Counted from the stretch's first letter, positions 1-5,973 are shown. The stretch is 6,082 bases of DNA from Deltaproteobacteria bacterium (GCA_016218905.1 JACRCS010000455.1:1-6082); one strand, 5' to 3'. Numbers and translations: made by a program. Notes: generated by a model not told the origin, from the letters alone.

Positions 1-23
1 GCGGGGGTCGTCGTTTCTTCCAT
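1..23 (-). CDS. Start of a downstream gene, cut by the left edge
   Basis: An ATG at 23-21 opens a minus-strand frame reading MEETTTP before the window ends. A GAGG sequence sits five bases upstream, overlapping the gltX stop codon, so the gene would be translated right after gltX from the same message with only seven bases between stop and start. Seven residues are too few to identify a product. A glutaminyl-tRNA synthetase would be one reasonable neighbour for gltX, but that is a guess from context and nothing in the sequence shows it. The gene call rests on the ribosome site and the tight spacing. Confidence 0.5.
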
Positions 24-30
24 CGGAACC

Positions 31-1458
31 TCAGCTCGGGGCGGGCTCGCTCTCGATCTTCGCCGCAAGCGCGAGAACGCGCCGCCGGGTCGTCTCGAGC
101 CCGAGGACCTCGATCATCTCGAAAAGGGGCGGGGAGGCGAGCGTGCCGGTCAGGGCGAGGCGGACCGGCTGGGCGAGGTCGCCCAGCTTGACGGCCGCTT
201 CGGTCGCGAGAGCCCGGGCGGCTTCCTCCATCGCGGCGTGGGTGAGGGCCGGAAGGGCCGAGATCCGCTCGACGAAGGTCCTGAGGAGCGGCGCATTCGC
301 GGCCTTGCCGAACTTCTTCAGGCCGGCCGGTTCGTAGTCGGCCGGGTCCTCGCCGTAGACGGCGAGCCCCTTCGCGAGCTCGACGAGCGTCTTCGCGCGC
401 GGCTTCTGGAGAGGCAGGGCGCCGAGGAGCGTCGCGTCGGGGCACCCGGCGGGAAGGCCGAAGGGGCGGAGGAGCTCGAGGAGCCGTGGCTCGGCGACGT
501 CCTGGAGGTACTGCCCGTTCAGCCAGGCGAGCTTCTCGTGGTCGAAGCGCGACGGCGAGGGCCCGATCCTCTCGAGGGAGAAGAGCGCGACCATCTCTTC
601 CATCGTCATCCGCTCGCGGTCCTCACCCGGCGACCAGCCGAGGAGGGCGAGGAAGTTGACGAGCGCCTCGGGGAGGAACCCCTGGGCGCGGAACTCCTCG
701 GCGCCGGCCGCGCCGTGCCTCTTCGAGAGCTTCTTGCCGTCGGCGCCCAGGATCATCCCGAGGTGCGCGAACGCCGGCGCCTCGGCGCCGAGGGCGCGGA
801 AGAGGGCGACGTGCTTCGGCGTGTTCGGAAGGTGGTCGACGCCCCTCACGACGTGCGTGATCGCCATCGCCACGTCGTCGACGCAGACGGAGAAGTGGTA
901 GAGCGGGTGGCCGTCGGAGCGCATCAGGACGAAGTCGTCCAGCGAGCCGGCGGGGAATTCGGCCCGTCCCTGGACGATGTCGTCGACGACGATCGGCTCG
1001 TCCGGCATCTTCAGCCGGATGACGAAAGGCTCGCCCGCCGCGGCGCGCCGGTCCGATTCCTCCTTCGGGATCTGGCGCCCTGCGCCGGAGTAGCGAAACG
1101 TCTCGCCGGCGGCGTCGGCGGCCTTGCGCGCGGTCTCGAGCTCGTCGGGCGTCTCAAAGGCGCGGTAGGCCTTCCCCTCGGAAAGGAGCCGCGCGGCCGC
1201 TTCGCGGTAGAGGTCGTACCTCTCGCTCTGGCGGTATGGGCCTTCGTCCCACGTGAGGCCGAGCCAGGTCATTGCCTCGAGGATCTGGTCGACGAGCTCG
1301 GGCTTGTTCCTGTCGACGTCGGTGTCCTCTATCCGGAGGATGAACGTGCCGCCGTGGCGGCGGGCGAAGAGCCAGTTGTAGAGGGCGGTGCGGGCGCCAC
1401 CGACGTGCAGAGACCCGGTGGGCGAGGGAGCGAAGCGGACGCGAGGGGCCGAGGTCAT
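31..1458 (-). CDS. gltX: Glutamate--tRNA ligase (GluRS)
   Basis: A class I aminoacyl-tRNA synthetase that charges tRNA-Glu with glutamate in the cytoplasm using ATP. The 475-residue length is normal for bacterial GluRS. The HIGH-type motif is HVGG at residues 18-21, inside FAPSPTGSLHVGGARTALYN. The tRNA-acceptor region carries RGVDHLPNTPKH (205-216), and the KMSKS-type loop is KLSKR at 243-247. KLAWLNGQYLQ (309-319) starts the helical anticodon-binding half. Arg354 in PRAKTL appears to align with Thermus Arg358, often linked to tRNA-Glu-specific (discriminating) enzymes; this alignment is by eye. The zinc-site cysteines of the E. coli enzyme are absent around residues 98-102 (AYRAF), as in many GluRS. 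The ATG has no recognisable Shine-Dalgarno sequence, and a TATCAT hexamer on its strand ends nine bases before it, so the mRNA may be leaderless. The first gene of a probable operon continuing off the left edge. Confidence 0.98.
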   Translation of the reverse strand: MTSAPRVRFAPSPTGSLHVGGARTALYNWLFARRHGGTFILRIEDTDVDRNKPELVDQILEAMTWLGLTWDEGPYRQSERYDLYREAAARLLSEGKAYRAFETPDELETARKAADAAGETFRYSGAGRQIPKEESDRRAAAGEPFVIRLKMPDEPIVVDDIVQGRAEFPAGSLDDFVLMRSDGHPLYHFSVCVDDVAMAITHVVRGVDHLPNTPKHVALFRALGAEAPAFAHLGMILGADGKKLSKRHGAAGAEEFRAQGFLPEALVNFLALLGWSPGEDRERMTMEEMVALFSLERIGPSPSRFDHEKLAWLNGQYLQDVAEPRLLELLRPFGLPAGCPDATLLGALPLQKPRAKTLVELAKGLAVYGEDPADYEPAGLKKFGKAANAPLLRTFVERISALPALTHAAMEEAARALATEAAVKLGDLAQPVRLALTGTLASPPLFEMIEVLGLETTRRRVLALAAKIESEPAPS

Positions 1459-1467
1459 GGGCTGGTG

Positions 1468-1473
1468 ATGATA
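1468..1473 (-). promoter_or_regulatory. Candidate -10 element for gltX
   Basis: The minus strand reads TATCAT here, ending nine bases before the gltX ATG (1458). A start site seven bases downstream would fall near 1461, leaving a leader of about three bases. No good -35 hexamer is visible at 16-18 bp upstream. The hexamer is part of GATGATA (1467-1473), the left arm of an inverted repeat whose right arm carries the matching element for the divergent transporter gene. The call rests on position, symmetry and the missing ribosome site. Confidence 0.4.
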
Positions 1474-1496
1474 ACTGCCGGGCCTCTTCGTGCCCG

Positions 1497-1502
1497 TATC
1501 AT
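1497..1502 (+). promoter_or_regulatory. Candidate -10 element for the EamA transporter gene
   Basis: The plus strand reads TATCAT here, ending nine bases before the GTG start at 1512, the same distance as the mirror-image element for gltX. The predicted start site is near 1509, giving an almost leaderless message. No convincing -35 box is present. It lies in TATCATC (1497-1503), the exact reverse complement of GATGATA at 1467-1473. A second, inner pair CGGGC (1479-1483) and GCCCG (1492-1496) lies between the arms, so a regulator could bind across both promoters. Confidence 0.4.
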
Positions 1503-1511
1503 CCGCCGGCC

Positions 1512-2423
1512 GTGAGCTCCCTGGACGTATCGCGCCGCGAGGCGCTGCTTGCCGATTCCGCCCTCGTCGTCGTGACGGCGATCTGGGGCTCGACGTTCGT
1601 CGTCAACGAGCTCGTCCTGAAGGAGACGCCGCCCCTCCTCTTCCTCGCCCTCCGCTACGGACTGGCCGCGGGGATCCTCGTCTTCTTCGCCCGTGGGCGT
1701 CCCTGGACGCCGGGCCTCGTGAAGGACAGCGCGATCCTCGGCGTTCTCCTTTCGATCGGGATCGGCTGCCAGCTCGTCGGGCAGCTCTTCACGAGCGCCT
1801 CGAAGGCCGCATTCATCACGGGTCTCTCCGTCCCGCTCACCCCGGTCGCCGGTTGGCTGCTGCACCGGCAGGTGCCCTCGGGGTCGAACCTCTTCGGTTT
1901 GATCCTGGCCGCCGGGGGTTTCGGCCTGATGTCGTGGCCGACGGGGGCGACGGGGCTCGACCCGGGCGACCTCCTCGTCCTCCTGACGGCGTTCGTCTAC
2001 GCGGTCGTCTTCGTGGAGATGGGCGTCGCCTCTCCGAAGCACGACGTCCGGGCCTACTCGGCGGGACAGATCGTCTTCGCCTTCGCGGGGGTCCTCGTCG
2101 GCCGGTTCCTCCTGACGCCGTTCCTCGGTCGTCCCGAGCCACTCTTCGTCGCCGAGGGGCGCCCTCTCGCCTTCACGCCGACGCTCCTCCTCGCCGTTCT
2201 CTGGATGGGGATCGTCGCCTCGGTCGTCACGACCCTCGTCCAGACCTGGGCGCAGGCGCGAATGCCGGCCGTTCACGCGGCGGTCATCTTCGCCCTCGAG
2301 CCGGTCTTCACCGCCCTCTTCGCCGCCGTGGCGCTGGGCGAACGGCTCACCGCGCGGGAGGCGTGGGGGGGCGGCCTCGTCCTCCTGGGGATCGTCGTCT
2401 CGGAGCTGCGCCTGCGCAGATGA
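1512..2423 (+). CDS. EamA/DMT-family inner-membrane transporter
   Basis: A 303-residue polytopic protein of the drug/metabolite transporter superfamily (EamA type, related to E. coli YedA/RhtA-like exporters). About ten hydrophobic segments can be traced, roughly at 15-33, 42-60, 73-92, 99-117, 126-143, 151-170, 183-205, 223-243, 252-273 and 283-298, which is the two-times-five EamA duplication. Family signatures are TAIWGSTFV at 22-30 in the first helix and ALEPVFTALFAAVALGERLT at 261-280 near the end of the second repeat. Such proteins export amino acids, nucleobases or other small metabolites, but the substrate cannot be read from the sequence. The GTG start is the only one before the first helix, with no ATG, GTG or TTG in frame in the preceding 50 bases. 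It lacks a Shine-Dalgarno sequence. The gene is divergent from gltX and ends at a strong hairpin. Confidence 0.93.
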   Translation: MSSLDVSRREALLADSALVVVTAIWGSTFVVNELVLKETPPLLFLALRYGLAAGILVFFARGRPWTPGLVKDSAILGVLLSIGIGCQLVGQLFTSASKAAFITGLSVPLTPVAGWLLHRQVPSGSNLFGLILAAGGFGLMSWPTGATGLDPGDLLVLLTAFVYAVVFVEMGVASPKHDVRAYSAGQIVFAFAGVLVGRFLLTPFLGRPEPLFVAEGRPLAFTPTLLLAVLWMGIVASVVTTLVQTWAQARMPAVHAAVIFALEPVFTALFAAVALGERLTAREAWGGGLVLLGIVVSELRLRR

Positions 2424-2426
2424 GCG

Positions 2427-2460
2427 GCGGGGCGGGCCGCTTCGCCCGCCCCGCTCTTCC
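2427..2460 (+). terminator. Rho-independent-type terminator after the EamA gene
   Basis: The arms GCGGGGCGGGC (2427-2437) and GCCCGCCCCGC (2444-2454) form a perfect 11-bp GC stem with a six-base loop, three bases after the transporter stop codon. The following stretch is TCTTCC then CTTTC, pyrimidine-rich but not a clean T run, so termination may be imperfect or helped by Rho. Read on the other strand there is no T-rich tail, so it most likely serves only the plus-strand gene. Confidence 0.7.
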
Positions 2461-2464
2461 CTTT

Positions 2465-2621
2465 CGATCCCGCCCCGTTTACTCCCTCCGAGGGGAGGCG
2501 CCGGAAGGCGCCGCGGGGAGGCTCGCGGCGAGCCTCCTCGATCCACTGCCCCGCTCGCACTTTCGAGGGGAGTCGCCAGAAGGTGTCGCGGGGAGGCTCG
2601 TGCCGAGCTTCCCCGATCCAC
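2465..2621. repeat. 75-bp tandem repeat, two copies, with paired hairpins
   Basis: CGATCC recurs at 2465, 2539 and 2614, marking two units of 74-75 bp and the start of a third. The best-conserved 58-base core lies at 2489-2546 and 2564-2621 and matches at 50 of 58 positions. Each core holds two hairpins. In copy 1 these are GGCGCC-GGAA-GGCGCC (a GNRA-type loop) and GGAGGCTCG-CGG-CGAGCCTCC. In copy 2 the second stem persists although bases differ: one G-C pair becomes G-T and a neighbouring G-T becomes G-C. The first stem of copy 2 is weaker, with a T-T mismatch and a G-T pair. The array begins two bases after the htrA stop on the minus strand. It resembles REP/BIME-type intergenic palindromic repeats in size and shape, but I do not recognise the family. 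It accounts for nearly all of the space between the terminator and htrA. Confidence 0.85.
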
Positions 2622-2623
2622 CT

Positions 2624-3964
2624 TCAGTCGAGGGCGAACGTCAGGTTGTAGGCGTACCCTCCGCGGCCGACGACGAGGACGAGCCCCGAGCGGCCGTAGC
2701 CGCGCTCCACGGCGCGAGCGGCGTCCTCGAGCGTCTCGACCCGCATACCGTTCACGGCGAGAAGGGCGTCGCCCCGCTCGAGACCCTTCCGATCGGCAGG
2801 GGACTGCCGTGCGACCGAAGTCAGGGCGAGGCCGCCCCGAACCTGCGCCACGGAGAGGCCGATCTCGCGCCGGAGGATCTCGAGGCCGAGGTCCGCCGGT
2901 ACCCGCGCCGCCTTCATCGAGACGTTTCGATTGCGCTCGCCACGCCGGATCCCCAGCGTCACCGGAGCCCCGGGCGCGACGGCCGAGAGGAGCGTGTCGA
3001 AATCCTCGCGGGACTCGACGGGCCGGCCATTCAGCGAAATGACGACGTCGCCCGGCTCCAGCCCAGCGCCCTCGGCGGGAGAGGAGGGGTAGACGGAGCG
3101 AACGCGCATCCCGAGGCCGCGGGCGCTCGGCCGGGCGCGCTCGACGTTGAGGGTCGTGCCCCGGAGGCCGATCCAGACCGGTTTGACCTCGCCGAAGCGG
3201 AGGAGGTCGTCGGCGATCCGGCGGACCCGCTCGACGGGGATGGCGAAGCCGATGGTGTTCGCGCCGCCGACGATCGCCGTGTTGATGCCGATGAGCTCGC
3301 CGAGGACGTTGCAGAGGGCCCCTCCCGAGTTCCCGGGGTTGATCGCGGCGTCCGTCTGGATGAAGTCGGTGTAGGTCCGGCCCTCTCCCTGCACCGTCCG
3401 CTGGAGCGCGGAGACGATGCCGGTCGTGACCGTGTTCGAGAGGCCGAACGGGTTCCCGACGGCGATCGCCGTCTCGCCGATCATCAGGTCGGCGGTCGTG
3501 CCGAGCCGGACCGGTTTCAGCCCCTTGCCTTCGACCTTCAGAACGGCGAGGTCGTTGTCGGTGTCGGCGCCGAGGAGCTCGGCTTCGAGCTCACGGCCGT
3601 CCGCGGTCGTCACGTAGATCTTCGAGGCCCCCGAGATGACGTGGTCGTTCGTGACGACGATCCCCGAAGCGTCGAGGACGACACCCGAGCCGAGCGACTC
3701 GGACCGGCGGCCCCCGCCTCCGGGGAAGCCGTAGAAGTCGAGAGGACTGACCCGGCGCATCACGAGCCGCTCGGCCGAGATGTTCACGACCGAGGGGCCG
3801 ATCTGCTCGACGGCGCGGACGATGGGACTGCGGCGATAGTCGTCGCCCCCACGGCGAACGTCCGCCGCGCCTCGCGGGGCATCGGCCTCTTTCATCTGGG
3901 CGGGCGTGGGCGCGGCGCCGAAAAGGAGTACGGCGGTGGCGAGGGGCAGAAGGTGTCTTGACAT
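2624..3964 (-). CDS. htrA: HtrA/DegQ-type periplasmic serine protease with two PDZ domains
   Basis: A trypsin-like serine protease and chaperone of the envelope that degrades misfolded exported proteins. From the ATG at 3964 it has 446 residues. It starts with a Sec signal peptide (MSRHLLPLATAVLLFGAAPT, likely cut near residue 22). The protease domain contains all three catalytic residues: His108 in TNDHV, Asp138 in DNDLAVLK and Ser213 in NPGNSGGAL. PDZ1 spans about 263-353, with GLGMRVRSVYPSSPAEGAGL. PDZ2 spans about 364-443, with GLALTSVARQSPADRKGL. The LA loop between strands appears short, as in DegQ/DegS rather than E. coli DegP. A start 17 codons upstream (4015) is possible but would put charged and polar residues ahead of a good signal peptide and overlap the divergent gene, so 3964 is preferred. 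A GAGG lies 13 bases upstream, a poor ribosome site. The repeat array follows the stop directly. DegP, DegQ and MucD cannot be told apart here. Confidence 0.95.
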   Translation of the reverse strand: MSRHLLPLATAVLLFGAAPTPAQMKEADAPRGAADVRRGGDDYRRSPIVRAVEQIGPSVVNISAERLVMRRVSPLDFYGFPGGGGRRSESLGSGVVLDASGIVVTNDHVISGASKIYVTTADGRELEAELLGADTDNDLAVLKVEGKGLKPVRLGTTADLMIGETAIAVGNPFGLSNTVTTGIVSALQRTVQGEGRTYTDFIQTDAAINPGNSGGALCNVLGELIGINTAIVGGANTIGFAIPVERVRRIADDLLRFGEVKPVWIGLRGTTLNVERARPSARGLGMRVRSVYPSSPAEGAGLEPGDVVISLNGRPVESREDFDTLLSAVAPGAPVTLGIRRGERNRNVSMKAARVPADLGLEILRREIGLSVAQVRGGLALTSVARQSPADRKGLERGDALLAVNGMRVETLEDAARAVERGYGRSGLVLVVGRGGYAYNLTFALD

Positions 3965-3988
3965 CCTGAAAATCGGCCTCAATATAAT
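3958..3988 (+). promoter_or_regulatory. Consensus sigma-70-type promoter for the Rrf2-cysK operon
   Basis: A perfect TTGACA (3958-3963) and a perfect TATAAT (3983-3988) lie 19 bp apart on the plus strand, in an AT-rich island within GC-rich DNA. The spacer is two bases longer than ideal, which usually weakens a promoter or makes it depend on a regulator. The -35 box includes the start codon of htrA on the other strand (CAT at 3962-3964), so use of this promoter should interfere with htrA. The predicted start is near 3995, downstream of the ATG at 3987, which matters for the regulator's start codon. Confidence 0.6.
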
Positions 3989-4015
3989 GTTAGTAAAGTT
4001 GAATGGAGTTTTCAA
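3987..4015 (-). promoter_or_regulatory. Candidate promoter for htrA
   Basis: On the minus strand TTGAAA (4015-4010) and TAACAT (3992-3987) are separated by 17 bp. They match the sigma-70 consensus at five and four positions. The predicted start, near 3980, gives a leader of about 16 bases, starting GAGGCC, before the htrA ATG. The -10 overlaps the TATAAT of the divergent promoter, so the two promoters could hardly be occupied at once. A short inverted repeat TTGAA (3999-4003) and TTCAA (4011-4015) lies across the -35 and could be an operator, though arms this short can arise by chance. Confidence 0.35.
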
Positions 4016-4436
4016 GATTTTAACTCCCAGACAAAGAAGAGCGATCCAGGCGATGGTGGAAATCGGCTCGAACCCGGGAAGCGACCGGAGCGCCGCCGAA
4101 ATGGCAGGGCTGCTCGGCCTATCGCGAGAATCGGTCCACCAGCTTCTTGCGCCTTACGTCCGGGCGGGGCTTCTCGTCGCCGCCCGCGGCCGAACCGGGG
4201 GATATCGCGCGGGGGCGGATCTGCTAGGGACGGCCCTGGCGGCCGTCCTGGCCCCGTATGGCGGCCCAACCCCGCGCCCGGCTGCGGCGACGGGTCGGGC
4301 CGGCCTGGACCGTCTCGTCGACGCCCTGGAAGCTGAGGCGGCCGGGGCCCGCCTCGCCGTGTATCAACGCCTCACGCTCGGCGAGCTGGTGCGACGTCTG
4401 CGCGCCGAGCGGGAAGCCCTCGACTGGGAGATCTGA
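3987..4436 (+). CDS. Rrf2-family winged-helix transcription regulator, CymR/IscR type
   Basis: A small DNA-binding regulator, 149 residues from the ATG at 3987. The N-terminal helix [15 protein letters not shown] (12-26) precedes a helix-turn-helix at about 37-58 ([20 protein letters not shown]). The wing follows ([16 protein letters not shown], 60-75), with the RGxxGGY pattern typical of Rrf2 proteins. The C-terminal LTLGELV (129-135) matches the usual Rrf2 'TLadL' segment. There is no cysteine anywhere, so it cannot hold an IscR- or NsrR-type iron-sulfur cluster through Cys ligands. In this it resembles CymR, the Firmicute cysteine regulator. It lies 31 bases upstream of cysK and is probably co-transcribed with it. 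The start is uncertain: if the consensus promoter at 3958-3988 is used, the message begins near 3995, and the first in-frame start is TTG at 3999 (145 residues). Neither start has a ribosome site. The family call is firm; the regulated genes are inferred. Confidence 0.85.
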   Translation: MLVKLNGVFKILTPRQRRAIQAMVEIGSNPGSDRSAAEMAGLLGLSRESVHQLLAPYVRAGLLVAARGRTGGYRAGADLLGTALAAVLAPYGGPTPRPAAATGRAGLDRLVDALEAEAAGARLAVYQRLTLGELVRRLRAEREALDWEI

Positions 4437-4455
4437 CCCGAGAGGCTGCGAAGCC

Positions 4456-4462
4456 AAGGAGG
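4456..4462 (+). promoter_or_regulatory. Shine-Dalgarno site that sets the cysK start
   Basis: AAGGAGG lies five bases before the ATG at 4468. The open frame extends upstream to an ATG at 4258 inside the Rrf2 gene, but this strong site, together with the loss of CysK similarity before [17 protein letters not shown], fixes the start at 4468. Confidence 0.9.
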
Positions 4463-4467
4463 ACGCC

Positions 4468-5433
4468 ATGCGGATCGCGACCGACATCACGAAGCTCATC
4501 GGAAACACACCCCTCGTCCGCCTCAACCGGATGGCGAAGGGCTCGGCCCCGGGCGCGGTCGTCGCGGCCAAGCTGGAGTACTTCAACCCGGCCAACTCGG
4601 TGAAGGACCGGATCGGCGTCGCCATGATCGAGGCGCTGGAACGCGAAGGGAAGGCCACGCCCGGAAAGACCGTCCTCGTCGAGCCGACCTCGGGGAACAC
4701 GGGGATCGGCCTCGCCTTCGCCGCCGCCGCGATGGGGTATCGGCTCGTCGTCGCGATGCCCGAATCCGTCTCGCTGGAGCGCCGGAAGATCCTGCGCCTT
4801 CTCGGCGCCGAGGTCGTCCTGACGCCGGCGGCGCTGGGGATGAAGGGCGCGATCGCGAAGGCGAACGAGATACTCGAAGGGCTCGGCCCCAACGGCGTGA
4901 TGCCGCAGCAGTTCGAGAACGCGGCGAATCCCGCGATCCACGAGGCGACGACCGCTGTGGAGCTGTGGAACGACACGGATGGGAAGATGGACCACTTCGT
5001 CGCCGGAGTCGGGACGGGCGGGACGCTCACCGGTATCGGCCGGTACTGGAAGGCGAGGAGGCCGAGCCTCCGGATCGTCGCCGTCGAGCCGGTCCACTCG
5101 CCGGTCATCTCGGGCGGAGCCCCTGGGCCGCACAAGATCCAGGGGATCGGCGCCGGCTTCATCCCGATGTACCTCGAGACGCCGGTCGTCGACGAGGTCG
5201 TGCAGGTGACGAACGACCAGTCGTTCGAGTACGCCCGCCGCCTCGCGAAGGAGGAGGGGATCCTCGCGGGAATCTCGTCCGGCGCGGCGGCCTTCGCCGC
5301 CCTCGAGGTCGCACGTCGGCCCGGGAGCGCGGGGAAGCTGATCGTCTTCGTGATTCCGTCCACCGCGGAGCGGTACATCTCGACGGACCTCTTCAAGGAG
5401 GAGGAACCGGCGCCCGGCGGTACGGCCATTTGA
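4468..5433 (+). CDS. cysK: Cysteine synthase A (O-acetylserine sulfhydrylase)
   Basis: A PLP-dependent enzyme that makes cysteine from O-acetylserine and sulfide in the cytoplasm, the last step of sulfate assimilation. The 321-residue length is typical of CysK. Lys46 in [11 protein letters not shown] is the PLP Schiff-base lysine. TSGNTGIG (74-81) is the substrate-binding loop, GTGGT (182-186) holds the PLP phosphate, and Ser271 in GISSGAAA should contact the pyridine nitrogen. [12 protein letters not shown] (220-231) favours CysK over CysM, and the C-terminal ERYISTDLF (301-309) is also typical. There is no extra CBS domain. It follows the Rrf2 gene by 31 bases, so it is probably the second gene of that operon. 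No cysE is visible nearby. In Firmicutes CysK also acts as partner of the Rrf2 regulator CymR, which makes this pairing notable. It converges on the Hsp20 gene. Confidence 0.97.
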   Translation: MRIATDITKLIGNTPLVRLNRMAKGSAPGAVVAAKLEYFNPANSVKDRIGVAMIEALEREGKATPGKTVLVEPTSGNTGIGLAFAAAAMGYRLVVAMPESVSLERRKILRLLGAEVVLTPAALGMKGAIAKANEILEGLGPNGVMPQQFENAANPAIHEATTAVELWNDTDGKMDHFVAGVGTGGTLTGIGRYWKARRPSLRIVAVEPVHSPVISGGAPGPHKIQGIGAGFIPMYLETPVVDEVVQVTNDQSFEYARRLAKEEGILAGISSGAAAFAALEVARRPGSAGKLIVFVIPSTAERYISTDLFKEEEPAPGGTAI

Positions 5434-5484
5434 GAGAGGGCAGGGGGGCGAAGGCGATCGGCCTCCGCCTCCGGGGCTCTCTCT
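5432..5484. terminator. Possible two-way terminator between cysK and hsp20
   Basis: The 58 bases between the converging stop codons contain an inner hairpin GGCGAAGGC (5447-5455) and GCCTCCGCC (5461-5469), with eight of nine pairs and loop GATCG. It is flanked by an outer pair, GAGAGAG (5432-5438) and CTCTCTC (5478-5484). There is no T run on either strand, so Rho-independent termination is doubtful. Position between convergent genes is the main support. Confidence 0.4.
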
Positions 5485-5491
5485 CGGGGAC

Positions 5492-5968
5492 TCACTTCAC
5501 GTCGGTCGGCAGAGCGCCCCCGGTACGGATCCGAATGCTCTTCGGGGGGACCTCCTCCCGCTTTGGGAGCTCGATGACGAGCAGGCCGTTGACGAAAGTT
5601 GCCGAGATGGCCTCGTCGTCGACGTTCGCCGGAAGTCGGAAGGAGCGGGAGAAGCGGCCGTAGCTCCGTTCGACGCAGTGGTAGCGCGCGTCGTCCGGCT
5701 CCTTCTGGAAGCGCCGCTCTCCGTCGAGGGTCAGGACGCCCTCCTCGAACCGAAGGCGGATCTGGTCTTCCGTGAAGCCGGGGAGCTCCGCCGTGAGGAG
5801 GATCCGATCCATCCTTTCCAGGATGTCGACGGGGGGAGTCCAGGTCGCAGCGAGAGTCTCGTCCTCCCGCCGGGAGGCGCCGGAAAGCGTTTCGTCGAAG
5901 ATCCGGTTCATCCGCTCCTGGAGGCCCGCGAGCTCGCGGAAGGGGTCGGTGCGTCGTACGGCGGCCAT
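5492..5968 (-). CDS. Small heat-shock protein, Hsp20/alpha-crystallin family
   Basis: An ATP-independent holdase that binds unfolding proteins and hands them to DnaK/ClpB-type machines. From the ATG at 5968 it has 158 residues. A variable N-terminal arm (1-42) precedes the alpha-crystallin domain (about 43-137), with WTPPVDILERMDRILLTAELPG at its start and the signature stretch ERSYGRFSRSFRLP at 100-113, then FVNGLLVIELPK (125-136). The C-terminal tail has the IxI anchor motif (Ile145-Arg-Ile147) that docks neighbouring subunits in the oligomer. An in-frame GTG at 5995 would add nine residues, but AGGAGG five bases before 5968 decides for the shorter form. The stop of the preceding partial gene lies 23 bases upstream, so the two are probably co-transcribed. 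No CIRCE or other heat-shock operator is visible in the short gap. Final gene of its unit, converging with cysK. Confidence 0.96.
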   Translation of the reverse strand: MAAVRRTDPFRELAGLQERMNRIFDETLSGASRREDETLAATWTPPVDILERMDRILLTAELPGFTEDQIRLRFEEGVLTLDGERRFQKEPDDARYHCVERSYGRFSRSFRLPANVDDEAISATFVNGLLVIELPKREEVPPKSIRIRTGGALPTDVK

Positions 5969-5973
5969 GGCGT

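Noticed and set aside
238..1515. A 425-codon plus-strand frame opposite gltX
   Set aside because: Charged low-complexity shadow of gltX, with no ribosome site and no recognisable domain.
1455..2621. A 388-codon minus-strand frame opposite the EamA gene
   Set aside because: Its translation is dominated by Arg, Glu and Asp, and its first 45 residues are just the tandem repeat translated. The real gene on the other strand has clear membrane helices and family motifs.
2465..2621. The tandem repeats as a CRISPR array
   Set aside because: Only two copies, diverged from each other, with a 17-base gap instead of 30-40 base unique spacers, and no cas genes in the window.
1490..3961. An 823-codon open frame on the plus strand spanning the EamA gene, the repeat and the antisense of htrA
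   Set aside because: It overlaps two well-identified genes in other frames, has low-complexity Arg/Gly/Asp-rich translation and no domain. GC-rich DNA leaves such frames open because stop codons are AT-rich.
3906..3986. An upstream extension of the Rrf2 gene beginning at ATG 3906
   Set aside because: The added 27 residues are the antisense of the htrA signal peptide and match nothing in Rrf2 proteins. It also has no ribosome site.
3965..4015. A 17-codon N-terminal extension of HtrA from the ATG at 4015
   Set aside because: It would put a polar stretch before an ordinary Sec signal peptide, overlap the divergent regulator, and start upstream of the likely htrA transcription start.
4224..5495. 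A 423-codon minus-strand frame opposite cysK and the end of the Rrf2 gene
   Set aside because: cysK on the other strand is unmistakable, and the antisense translation has no family features.
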